Shown here piece after piece: positions 38,411 through 50,100 of a DNA stretch of 64,000 nucleotides; positions within the stretch are counted from its first letter, which is position 1; every line of letters begins with the position of its first letter. The DNA comes from Lamellibrachia columna (Eukaryota; Annelida; Polychaeta; Sabellida; Siboglinidae), in NCBI GenBank assembly GCA_963662155.1, contig OY759263.1:39990544-40054543 (forward strand). Reading direction: 5' to 3'. Both the position numbers and the translations under genes were made by a program. The notes below the pieces were generated by a model. The model worked only from the letters and a program-made list of their open reading frames with translations, had not been told where the DNA came from and ran no database searches.

Positions 38411-39165
38411 TAGAGGTGTGCTACGTCCTGCAGTGGATGGACAAGGTCTGGGTGAAAGGTCTGGAGGTGTGCTACGTCCTGCAGTGGATGGACAAGGTCT
38501 GGGTGAAAGGTCTAGAGGTGTGCTACGTCCTGCAGTGGATGGACAAGGTCTGGGTGAAAGGTCTAGAGGTGTGCTACGTCCTGCAGTGGATGGACAAGGT
38601 CTGGGTGAAAGGTCTAGAGGTGTGCTATATCCTGCAGTGGATGGACAAGGTCTGGGTGAAAGGTCTAGATGTGTGCTACGTCCTGCAGTGTATGGACAAG
38701 GTCTGGGTGAAAGGTCTAGAGGTGTGCTATGTCCTGCAGTGGATGGACAAGGTCTGGGTGAAAGGTCTAGAGGTGTGCTACGTCCTGCAGTGGATGGACA
38801 AGGTCTGGGTGAAAGGTCTAGAGGTGTGCTATGTCCTGCAGTGGATGGACAAGGTCTGGGTGAAAGGTCTAGAGGTGTGCTACATCCTGCAGTGGATGGA
38901 CAAGGCCTGGGTGAAAGGTCTAGAGGTGTGCTACATCCTGCAGTGGATGGACAAGGCCTGGGTGAAAGGTCTAGAGGTGTGCTTATGTCCTGCAGTGGAT
39001 GGACAAGGTCTGGGTGAAAGGTCTAGAGGTGTGCTACGTCCTGCAGTGGATGGACAAGGCCTGGGTGAAAGGTCTAGAAGAGGACTAAATCCTGTAGTTG
39101 ATGGACAAGTCGTGGGTGAAAGGTCTAGAGGTGTGCTATTTTTGCAGTGGATGGACAAGGCCCCA
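38411..39165. repeat. 51-bp tandem array (about 15 copies) in SLC12A8 intron 1
   Basis: The unit is gaggtgtgctacgtcctgca, gtggatggacaaggtctggg, tgaaaggtcta (51 bp). Copies are nearly identical for the first 12 and more divergent from about 38980. Because 51 is 17 codons, several frames stay open and give 17-residue repeats, such as a 253-codon plus-strand frame at 38416-39177. The position inside an intron of a minus-strand gene, the absence of any family signature and the openness of more than one frame argue that it is non-coding. The origin of the unit is not apparent. Confidence 0.95.
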
Positions 39166-39286
39166 TATGTTAGGTGATGAAAAGATGAGAGAAAAAATCA
39201 AAAGTGACTGTAAACTACAGGGACATTTCTAATTCAAACGGACCCACAACAAATAAGGAAACAAGTGAGGTATGGACTCCACCCAC

Positions 39287-39475
39287 CTGGTCCTCTCTAA
39301 ATAGCTCGTTCTTCTCTGTGGAGCTGTGCTGCTCAAAGACCTCATCTGGGTCGGCCTGTAGCTGCTCTGTGTTTCGCTGCTGCTCCGAACTAAGGCCAAA
39401 CCGGTTCCAGTCTGGTTTCTTCTTCTCCACCTGACCACCCACCAGGGCCGCCTGCTCAGCTCCCCCCTGGTCCAT
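39287..39475 (-). CDS. SLC12A8: SLC12A8 exon 1 (first coding exon): cytoplasmic N-terminus
   Basis: The exon is 189 nt, 63 codons, ending in phase 0 at GACCAG|GTGGGT. The translation MDQGGAEQAALVGGQVEKKK continues through DWNRFGLSSEQQ and ends DEVFEQHSSTEKNELFREDQ. It is hydrophilic, as expected for the cytoplasmic N-terminus. The V-F-E-Q-H stretch resembles the vertebrate segment Q-E-L-F-H-E before the W-W motif. The ATG at 39475 has G at -3 and G at +4, and an in-frame TGA lies 18 nt upstream, which supports this start. It is less certain than the other exons because N-termini in this family are poorly conserved. A non-coding 5' exon further upstream is possible. Confidence 0.78.
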
Positions 39476-42228
39476 CGCACAGGCCAGAGGTCACAGGTTA
39501 GAGTGATGTCATCAGCTCTATTGAACAGAATGGTAATGTTATGTGAAGTGACATACACTACACGCACAAGTAAAGGGCTGTGACCATAACATAATGATCA
39601 TCCACAATGTGACGGTAACCTAGAAACATATCACTGAAGATGACACTTACATATCTTCTTGGTGCTGTGGGTCGCTGTAAGACAATCAGATTGATTATAA
39701 TAGACTGTGCATGAACTGGTGGATGTGACTGAGTGACGCCACTGAGCTCACACATGGCAGTGTTCCACGCCGACTGTTTGTCTCCCAGCATCAGCCACAT
39801 CAACACGGGATCATGACATTTAACGCTAATATAAATCTGAATGTCAACCGCAGTCGCCCGTATCAGCATATATGCTAATGTGGCCATCTCTCAATGTCTG
39901 CCATTAGCTTTCTCTACAGCTCCAGCTGCAAAAGATATTCAGCAAGATTTCCTGCACTGACATTTCTCACCTGATGTGCTGTAGCCTAGCCCTGACCACT
40001 GGGAAGACAGTCACCCCTCAGATGGGGATTAGACACAGTCCCTGGTCCCTGGCTCAACCCACAATGGACACTGGACAGGTGATGGTGACTGGTCAAGCTA
40101 GGAGTAGCCCTACAATCATATTATTATTATTACCTTGAGGGACTCATCTATACTCTTTCCACGAAATGCTGTCACAGATGTTTATCAGCTACAGAGTTGT
40201 GAAGGCTGAGTGCTTGTGACAATGGAAGCACTGTGTCGCCATGGCAACCAATAAGCATCACAAATTACTTGGGCTATTACACAAATGCAGTGCACAACAT
40301 ATATGTTTATAACTGTACCTACTCTCATGACGAAACGTGTTAAAATATGCATTATACACCTATGGGCAGACGTCCAGTAACTCATTTCACTGGGTATAAA
40401 CATCTGATATGGTAGCTATACTTCCTTTAACATCTGATATGAACATTCTGGCCAGAGGCAACTCTTTCAAAGCCTAGTTTTTCCATACATCATTATGGTA
40501 AATCAAGATAAAACAGGAATATCGTTACGTATTATTATATACCCGGTAGTTGAATTGTTTCCCTCTGGTAATGATGTGTAACAATGCGAATGCTCTGATA
40601 AAATTCTGATAAACTTACAAGCATCACATCGCTTAATATTAGCCAACATGAGCTGAAATGCATACATTCATTTCAGGTATTGTGTAACAATGCGAATGCT
40701 CTGATAAAATTCTGATAAACTTACAAGCATCACATCGCTTAATATTAGCCAACATGAGCTGAAATGCATACATTCATTTCAGGGTATACCATGAAGTGCA
40801 TAACAGAAGATTAGGCGCTAATGAAGTAATACTACAAATACATGTTTATATGTCTACCTACAGGAAAAATCATTTCACTAGCATTTATTTTGATAGAAAT
40901 AAAATCCAAACTACCTGTCCATTCCTTGCATAGTCAGGTAGCAACATCTGATGAGTGTTAAGTGCACAATGGATACATTTGATATAACCCTGTTGAAGGT
41001 GTGTTAAACAATATGGTATATAGTCAGGGCACGTAGCAAAATTACAGTTACTAGGCAGACAAAAGTATCACATCGTATTTTCTATGTGGCTTCTTGGAAT
41101 CAAACATACTACTTAAAAGGGAATAAATAATTTGAATAGATGCTTGGTGGTCAAGATCGGAACTCTTGAAATTGCTGTGGATCAGAATCCGTGTGTAGGA
41201 AATTTGTACAGAACTCTGATATTCAATAGAATTCAATCAAATGTAATTCCTGCAACAGCTATCAAAAGTAACACTGAAAACAATTGTAATTGTAAAACAA
41301 CTTTCATGAAAAAAAAATGGGGGTCATATTGTCATCGGCTCAATATAGCAAAAATTTGAGCGCCCAGTGGGGGTCGGAAAATATTTATTTTGCATGGCTC
41401 CCCTTTTAAAATCAATAAGCATGACGCCAAGAAGCCCCATGAAAAATGTGGTACATTCGTTTGCTAAGTAACTGTGATTGAAAAAGTGACCTAACCACCC
41501 TGACTAGTAGCTGTGTAACTGTCAGCGCTAAATATCACAAGAAAAAGTAACTGAACGTATCAATAAAAGGTTACAGAGTATTTATAGTGCTAATGAATAG
41601 TATTATATCTTGTATTCTGGTAATGTTTCTTGTAGTTGGGTTATCCTTCTAGTACGCATCATCTCAACCCTTCATCTCAAATTGATTGAGTAAAAACGAA
41701 CTAGCTGTTTACTATACTATGTTTTCTTAACTATTTAGTGATATAGAACATAAATAGTCATGGTTTTATATTTTCCAGAGAAATCCATCTATCCCAGTCA
41801 TCCAGGATCAATATTGTACTGCAGCGTGAGGCTAGCCCAGTCCAAAACTAAGGTGGCATATCTTGACATCTCTACAGTCATTTGGTGACGAACACTGGAA
41901 AAATCAATATCTGACAACCTGTGAACCCATGCCACATTGCAAACGGAAACAGTCCTTCTACATAATTCATGTCTGGCTCGCATTCTCAACATGCACAATT
42001 ACCGTTAGTGCTCTTGACCAGCTTTCTGCAACATGGTATAGCCAAGTAAACACCCATGTCCATTTCACAAACACCTCCATATAAATTAGAAATGTCTTTA
42101 GAAAATGGCTAGCTTTGCAACTGACACTCATGTCAAATTAGCCTGTTGACAACCATTTGATTTACTGTTTACCACTAGGATTGTAAAAGACTGTTCACAT
42201 GTGCATATCTAGTAAAAGTAAGATATAA
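39476..42228. other. 5' flank or 5' intron of SLC12A8, mostly featureless
   Basis: About 2.75 kb of unique AT-rich sequence. Open frames of up to 109 codons on either strand show no family I know. The only structure I see is a 103-bp direct duplication at 40575-40783. I could not identify a promoter. Confidence 0.5.
40575..40783. repeat. 103-bp direct tandem duplication
   Basis: Positions 40575-40677 recur at 40681-40783 with a 3-bp spacer (tat), a 106-bp period. Both copies run from tgtgtaacaatgcgaatgct to cattcatttcagg and look identical. The duplication contains tttcagg, which reads as an acceptor only on the plus strand, opposite to the gene. Confidence 0.95.
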
Positions 42229-42235
42229 TTATATA

Positions 42236-42280
<45 letters not shown>
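42229..42280. repeat. (TA)n microsatellite
   Basis: An almost pure TA run of about 45 bp starting after atatatctat. Sequence on either side is unique and AT-rich. Confidence 0.95.
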
Positions 42281-42281
<1 letters not shown>

Positions 42282-42522
42282 GAACCAGTAAGCCAGACAT
42301 GGGTTGCAATAATACTTGATAACAGTCACAACTCCCCCTCAACCTTCAACTGATTTAGCTCAACGTGAATCAGGTTTGCTGACGTTCAAATCTGCAGCGT
42401 GAGAAAACATGCACAGTCAGTTTAATAAAATAGAGCATGCTTTTGTTTAGATCATCAAAAGAATTGATTTTGCTTGTTAGTTTGGGTAACTTGAGAAAAT
42501 GTGAATAGCCTTAAATGTCATA

Positions 42523-42620
<98 letters not shown>

Positions 42621-42651
42621 CCAGATTACCAGCCATATTACTTATGTCATA

Positions 42652-42697
<46 letters not shown>
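42523..42697. repeat. Two (TA)n microsatellites with a duplicated flank
   Basis: TA runs at about 42523-42620 and 42652-42696 are separated by about 31 bp of unique sequence. Both runs are preceded by tgtcatagtatata, so the second tract is probably a local duplication of the first. They lie just downstream, in the sense of the minus strand, of the hAT remnant. Confidence 0.93.
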
Positions 42698-42699
<2 letters not shown>

Positions 42700-42886
42700 G
42701 CCCTTCACCAAAAGTGGGGGCCAAGAAATAGTTGCATAAAAAAGCCATAATGTAACTTTGTTCAACAAAACTTTGTTTATTTGTACACAATGCACATGAG
42801 GCGAATATGGCTTTGTGGAAGCCTGATTAATAATTATCATATGCACAAAAGCATGGAGTTCAAGGGTGTGTTTCTTGTTTTAATGG

Positions 42887-43273
42887 TCATCCTCCTCCTC
42901 TGACTTGGGCTGCCTGGGTTTGTAGGTGGCAACACCAGGTCGTATCTTCCTCGCCCCCTGCACACCCACAGCTTGAGTGAGTCGGATCCCTCCCCATGAC
43001 TGAGCTGCTGTCAACAACAATTCTCATGAGATCGACCAGGGAGCCGTTGGTCAGACGGGACCTCCAGTCTGTCTTCACCTTCTTCATTTTACTGAACCCT
43101 TGTTCACAAACTGCAGAACTTGCAGGGAGGGTCAGGAGGAGATCGAAGGAAGCTGCAATATTTGATATTTGGTGCCCACTAGCCTGTGGATGTCTGGCCA
43201 GGACAGTGATGTGATAGATGACCCATGCGTACAATGTAACAATATTCTGTAACAGAGCTGTAGGTAGCACCAT
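42887..43273 (-). pseudogene. hAT-family transposase remnant, C-terminal dimerisation region
   Basis: The 128-codon frame contains LLLTLPASSAVCEQGFSKMK followed by KVKTDWRSRLTNGSL and DLMRI. This is the hATC block: a hydrophobic L-P-A-S-S, C-E-(R/Q)-x-F-S, K-T-x-x-R-x-R-L and a closing L-M-x-I. It resembles hAT transposases and the ZNF862-like proteins derived from them. Only the last part of the roughly 600-residue family is present. The DDE-like catalytic part and BED finger are not visible upstream. A different minus frame at 43179-43469 overlaps its start, so a frameshift may separate an upstream piece, but I cannot recognise that piece. No terminal inverted repeats were found by eye. It is most likely a dead fragment; a domesticated exon is a less likely alternative. 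Confidence 0.75.
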
Positions 43274-43469
43274 CTGAACTGAAGCCGGATTCTTTATACT
43301 TCTGCATCAACTTCTTTCTCTCCACCTCTGCCATGTAATGACAAAACTCATGACACTTCTTGTCAGATATGTAGCTTGACAGACATGCTATTTGGGTTTG
43401 AAGCCTTATAATTAATATAGCATAAACATTCCGATCTAGTGCCGATCTATCAGACTGCAAAATATGCAT

Positions 43470-46230
43470 AAGGCGTTATCTGGTTGGTGTCGCCAATTAT
43501 ATCTGCATAGCGTTTTTCTTAAAGGTTTTGAAAAATTCTGTATTAAAAAACTGAATTTAGCCATGTCTAAAAAAAATCTCTAGCATCCGTTTAGAATATG
43601 GGTAATCCGTAAGATATGGCATGGCTGCAAATGCACTTAGTTATATATGATTAAGTCTTACCTGGCTTCACTACGTCAGCTAAGTGTTTCTCTCAACACT
43701 TCATGCGGCTGTTGCTGCTTTCGTGCTGTTTGACCGCAATAATGTTGATGTTGTCACATCCACTTTCCACCGCGAGCCGTCCTGACTGATCAGCTAATTT
43801 TGGGTATTTTACTCATACGCTGCAGCACATAACGTCATGAACCAGCCGCGGTCGGCCATCCAGCCACGAATCAAGTAAAACTCTCTTTATTAAACGTTTT
43901 GTCAGTCATATACTTGAGAATATTGACCACTATGATTGAAAAAAATCAAAGACGCTTTCCCACAATTTTCAAGTCTTGGCCGGACTAGTTCATAATTTGT
44001 CCACCAGTAGCGTATGAACATCCCCCTGGCGAATACAGCGATGACTCAGACTAACTTTCCGCAGAAACGAATCGATATTAAAATGGTGGAACTTCTAGAT
44101 GTTCGTTAGTGTTCGCTAGGGTGGAGAAATGAAGTAGGAACTAGGATAGGTCGGTAGCGGTAGTGCCTCGTAAAATATGACATTATATCTGTTTTGTGCC
44201 TTTGAGATGCAAAGATATCATAGTATTATTTATAACGCAAAATTCTGGGAGCCAGCCAGGCCCTCAAAGTTGGAACTTTTGAGGACCCAACAGTAAATCT
44301 AGGGGCCACTGGGCCCTCACTAAATTCAAACCCTGATTACTATTACATTTTCCCATTGCAACTATTTGCTTTCGATTAAACATTTTGGAGTGTGTACAGA
44401 CGTATTATGCTACATATTTTAACTTTCCATTCAGTAGTACAGTAGTTCTCAACGACGACAACTCGTTAAACAAGTAATCATCAATGACATTGACAGTAGA
44501 ATTTCATCTGAATATACACAACAACATGCCAGCCAGTATTATAGGGACACAAGGACTCATTTCAGATTTGTTGAAACCAGATACCCTTTCATCATGTGTG
44601 GGTCTTCATATAGCTTCACTGTTGCAGTGCATCATATTTGACATGTTAACCAATCATGATTGGATGGTAGGATCTAGTTTGGTGGCTCCCAACTGTAGTC
44701 AACTGGAGCTACAAGAAGGTCATGTCCTGCAAATTTAGTGGTGGTTTTTACCATTTGGTTTAATTGTGATGACCACTTTATCGCTCGCCTTGTTTTTTTT
44801 GACATGAAGTATTGCCACTGCCCTACAACTAGAGAGTGGGTATGAATCACAGAGCAGCTATATGCTAATATGCAGTTGGCTTATGTACAGGTCAACAAGA
44901 GTGGAATTTTGGTTTCGTCAATTAATTACCACCATGATGCCTCAGTTTACTCCATGATGCCTCAGTTTACTCCATGATGCCTCAGTTTACTCCATGATGC
45001 CTCAGTTTACTCAACACATAAATGAGAACCAGGCTATCGACAATGGTGGAAAAAAATTAATTAGATGTTTTGTGTAGTAATTGCAGCATGGCTGAATGCT
45101 TACCAGAGAAGTCAAGTTGGTGTTCAAATGACCAGGGGGTTAACTGAAAAGTGCTTTGAATGGTCCTAAGTACTGGACATTATGGATACAGTGCTATATG
45201 GGGAAGACAGTGTTAGTTGAGCCACTGGGTTAGTTGAGCCTTCCATGTTTCACAGGAAACTACAGCAGCGACAGTTACATAGTACCATCCAATGGTTGAA
45301 CACGTTATTAGAACACAGTTAACAGTTAGCTACACTGATTACCATTGGCCTATAAGTCTATATTAATTAAGTGTGTTGACTTATTAATTAAGCATGTAGA
45401 CTTGTCCGACGTGTTGTACCCATTAAAACAAATGAAAAATTGCTCAACTAACACGGCCTTGCCCTAAGGATGTAACTCTCAGATGGCTGAACTATCATAC
45501 ATGTATAATTATATAATGTTAAAGGCATAAAAAGCTACAATAACAAACCAAGATGGTTTTACATACATCTGTCGGCAACAATTCTATGACTAGTAATAAT
45601 TATTTCTTGCTGAATGTGTGTATGTGATTGCATTTGTGTGGATAAATATTTACATCGCTTTATTATTATTGGCTAATGTTGTGGTGGAGCAGCACCCACC
45701 TTACTTTCTCGCTAAAAATTATGGCAGACAAAGCACAACAATTATGGCGATTGGTGTACAATGGCGAGTGCATGGTGACTTGGGACTTGACTTGGAATTC
45801 AGAGAGATGATTCGAGACTTGACTTGTCAATGAGTTGATACTTGACAGTTAATTTGTGACTTGCCAACAAGTAAAACTAAAAAATAAGGAAGTGGCCGTG
45901 CCTGTAGCTGCATGTGGTGCATTTTAATTGATCAAGATTTAGCTTAGTTATGATCAGCTGTTTAGTATCCCATCATTCATTGTCACTGATATGGTCATGG
46001 ACCAATATAAATTATAAAAATGTCACGATATCATTTTCTAAAAAAAGACAAAATCTAATATAACACTAACAGGAATCATTAAACATTACATACTATGTAA
46101 ATGTTAATTAAAATGACTGTATATATGTGTGTTTGTGCGTATATGTGTTAAATGCGTCTGGGTGAGTGTGTATTGACTATTGCACTTGTGAACCTGCATC
46201 AGTGCGTGTACGATTTATACAGTCATTCAG
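43470..46230. other. Unique intergenic or 5'-intronic sequence
   Basis: About 2.8 kb without a gene I can recognise. It holds a four-copy 20-bp repeat at 44932-45011 and otherwise AT-rich unique sequence. Open frames of 71 to 96 codons show no conserved motif. Confidence 0.45.
44932..45011. repeat. 20-bp tandem repeat, four perfect copies
   Basis: The unit ccatgatgcctcagtttact occurs four times head to tail with no mismatches, ending at tcaacac. No coding frame is involved. Confidence 0.97.
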
Positions 46231-46680
46231 ATTTTAGTTCATGCTTCGCGAACGCGTAATTTAATTACAACCGAACACCTCAATTTCAAACAAACAGTGA
46301 GTTCACATACCACGTAGTCGAGTCGACACGCCCGCGCACTCTATACGGATATAAAGTCGCTCGACCGCAAGGATTCTGATCACGGTTCTTTGGTTGTTAA
46401 TTATCGACGCGCAAACAAATCTTTCTCCAATTATCGCTCACGACTGGCCAATCACGGTATCGTGCACATATTTACGTCACACTTGGGTGAGACTGACGGA
46501 CAACAACAACACGGCCATTGTCAACAGTATCGATTTCCTCGTCGACAATAATCACTTCCAACGGGACCCGACAGGCGGCAGTATTTTATTCTGGATAGTT
46601 TGCTTTGGTTGGTGCCCGCTCCACCATGTGGCGACACTATTTTTCGTGCCATGCCCGAAAAGTTCGTTTTATTAGCAAGC
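46230..46680. promoter_or_regulatory. CpG-dense segment with a TATA-like motif, candidate promoter (orientation unknown)
   Basis: This stretch stands out from the AT-rich flanks by many CpG dinucleotides (ttcgcgaacgcgtaat, gtcgagtcgacacgcccgcg). It holds gatataaag near 46349 on the plus strand. A 93-codon plus-strand frame (46394-46675) overlaps it but has no family signature. It could be the start region of the minus-strand SLC12A8 transcript with an upstream untranslated exon, or of an unknown plus-strand transcript. The evidence is compositional only. Confidence 0.22.
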
Positions 46681-46938
46681 CACACTAACTATTTTCTATG
46701 GAAATGGACCTAGCTATTTAACAACATATGATAATACATTTTTAACAGGATTAAGCACAGTTGCCATGATAAATATAGGCATAAAGGCACATAGTCCAGT
46801 ATGGAACTTGGAAGCAGAAGAAGCAGCTGGTAGTGAAAGAAGTGTATAACATTTCAAAAACCACCATTAGTAACAAACGTGAGACAGCAAATGCAGGGAA
46901 GGACAAGCGGGCAGTTTTACTTTGCTGTAGGCGTTTAA

Positions 46939-46940
46939 CT

Positions 46941-47023
<83 letters not shown>

Positions 47024-47060
47024 CTTTGGGTATTAGATAACGATATATATATATATATTG
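46939..47060. repeat. (TA)n microsatellites
   Basis: TA runs with single-base interruptions at about 46939-47021, then gctttgggtattagataacg, then a short run to 47060. They lie about 80 bp before the 61-bp array. Confidence 0.95.
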
Positions 47061-47138
47061 GCATGTCATCAGCACATAGGCTTACGTGTGATAACTAACA
47101 CCGTGTCTCTGAAATATGCGATTCAACGGAGCAGTTTA

Positions 47139-50100
47139 CATCGTGAATAGAATGTGTCCAAGAACAGAACCATGTGGCAGTCCACACCACCGAGGAACAT
47201 ATCGTGAATAGAATGTGTCCAAGAACAGAACCGTGTGGCAGTCCACACCACCGATGAACACATCGTGAATAGAATGTGTCAAAGAACAGAACCGTGTGGC
47301 AGTCCACACTACCAAGGAACACATCGTGAATAGAATGTGTACAAGAACAGAACCGTGTGGCAGTCCACACCACCGAGGAACACATCGTGAATAGAATGTG
47401 AACAAGAACAGAACCGTGTGGCAGTCCACACCACGGAGGAACACATCGTGAATAGAATGTGTCAAAGAACAGAACCGTGTGGCAGTCCACACCACCGAGG
47501 AACACATCGTGAATAGAATGTGAACAAGAACAGAACCGTGTGGCAGTCCACACCACGGAGGAACACATCGTGAATAGAATGTGTCAAAGAACAGAACCGT
47601 GTGGCAGTCCACACTACCAAGGAACACATCGTGAATAGAATGTGTACAAGAACAGAACCGTGTGGCAGTCCACACCACGGAGGAACACATCGTGAATAGA
47701 ATGTGTCCAAGAACAGAACCGTGTGGCAGTCCACACCACCGAGGAACACATTGTGAATAGAATGTGTACAAGAACAGAACCGTGTGGCAGTCCACACCAC
47801 CGAGGAACACATCGTGAATAGAATGTGTACAAGAACAGAACCGTGTGGCAGTCCACACCACCGATGAACACATCGTGAATAGAATGTGTCAAAGAACAGA
47901 ACCGTGTGGCAGTCCACACCACCGAGGAACACATCGTGAAGAGAATGTGTCCAAGAACAGAACCGTGTGGCAGTCCACACCACCGAGGAACACATTGTGA
48001 ATAGAATGTGTACAAGAACAGAACCGTGTGGCAGTCCACACCACCGAGGAACACATTGTGAATAGAATGTGTCCAAGAACAGAACCGTGTGGCAGTCCAC
48101 ACCACCGAGGAACACATTGTGAATAGAATGTGTCCAAGAACAGAACCGTGTGGCAGTCCACACCACCGAGGAACACATTGTGAATAGAATGTGTCCAAGA
48201 ACAGAACCGTGTGGCAGTCCACACCACCGAGGAACACATTGTGAATAGAATGTGTCCAAGAACAGAACCGTGTGGCAGTCCACACCACCGAGGAACACAT
48301 CGTGAAGAGAATGTGTCCAAGAACAGAACCGTGTGGCAGTCCACACCACCGAGGAGCACATTGTGAATAGAATGTGTCCAAGAACAGAACCGTGTGGCAG
48401 TCCACACCACCGAGGAACACATCGTGAAGAGAATGTGTCCAAGAACAGAACCGTGTGGCAGTCCACACCACCGAGGAGCACATTGTGAATAGAATGTGTC
48501 AAAGAACAGAACCGTGTGGCAGTCCACACCACCGAGGAACACATCGTGAAGAGAATGTGTCCAAGAACAGAACCGTGTGGCAGTCCACACCACCGAGGAA
48601 CACATTGTGAATAGAATGTGTACAAGAACAGAACCGTGTGGCAGTCCACACCACCGAGGAACACATTGTGAATAGAATGTGTCCAAGAACAGAACCGTGT
48701 GGCAGTCCACACCACCGAGGAACACATTGTGAATAGAATGTGTCCAAGAACAGAACCGTGTGGCAGTCCACACCACCGAGGAACACATCGTGAATATAAT
48801 GTGTACAAGAACAGAACCGTGTGGCAGTCCACACCACCGAGGAACACATCGTGAATAGAATGTGTACAAGAACAGAACCGTGTGGCAGTCCACACCACCG
48901 AGGAACACATTGTGCATAGAATGTGTATAAGAACAGAACCGTGTGGCAGTCCACACACCATCGAGGAACACATCGTGAATATAATGTGTCCAAGAACAGA
49001 ACCCTGTGGCAGTCCACACCACCGAGGAACACATCGTGAATAGAATGTGTACAAGAACAGAACCGTGTGGCAGTCCACACCACCGAGGAACACATCGTGA
49101 AAAGAATGTGTCCAAGAACAGAACCGTGTGGCAGTACACACTACCGAGGAACACATCGTGAATAGAATGTGTACAAGAACAGAACCGTGTGGCAGTCCAC
49201 ACCACCGAGGAACACATCGTGAATAGAATGTGTACAAGAACAGAACCCTGTATCAGTCCACACCACCGATGAACACATCGTGAATAGAATGTGTCCAAGA
49301 ACAGAACCCTGTAGCAGTCCACACCACCGAGGAACACATCGTGAATAGAATGTGTACAAGAACAGAACCGTGTGGCAGTCCACACCACCGATTAACACAT
49401 CGTGAATAGAATGTGTCAAAGAACAGAACCGTGTGGCAGTCCACACCACCGAGGAACACATCGTGAATAGAATGTGTACAAGAACAGAACCGTGTGGCAG
49501 TCCACACCACCGAGAAACACATCGTGAATAGAATGTGTACAAGAACAGAACCGTGTGGCAGTCCACACCACCGAGGAACACATCGTGAATAGAATGTGTA
49601 TAAGAACAGACCCGTTTGGCAGTCCACACCATCGAGGAACACATCGTGAATAGAATGTGTACAAGAACAGAACCGTGTGGCAGTCCACACCACCGAGAAA
49701 CACATCATGAATAGAATGTGTATAAGAACAGAACCGTGTGGCAGTCCACATCACCGAGGAACACATCGTGAATAGAATGTGTACAAGAACAGAACCGTGT
49801 GGCAGTCTCCACCACCGAGAAACACATCGTGAATAGAATGTGTACAAGAACAGAACCGTGTGGCAGTCCACACCACCGAGGAACACATCGTGAATAGAAT
49901 GTGTATAAGAACAGACCCGTGTGGCAGTCCACACCATCGAGGAACACATCGTGAATAAAATGTGTAGAAGAACAGAACCGTGTGGCAGTCCACACCACCG
50001 AGGAACACATCGTGAATATAATGTGTACAAGAACAGAACCGTGTGGCAGTCCACACCATCGAGGAACACATCGTGAATAGAATGTGTATAAGAACAGAAC

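Noticed and set aside
38416..39177. A 253-codon plus-strand frame with a 17-residue repeat.
   Set aside because: It is antisense in intron 1, other frames are equally open, and it has no signal or family motif.
42501..42846. Frames with long Y-I-Y-I runs.
   Set aside because: They are translations of TA microsatellites. The same applies at 46833-47064 and 60958-61310.
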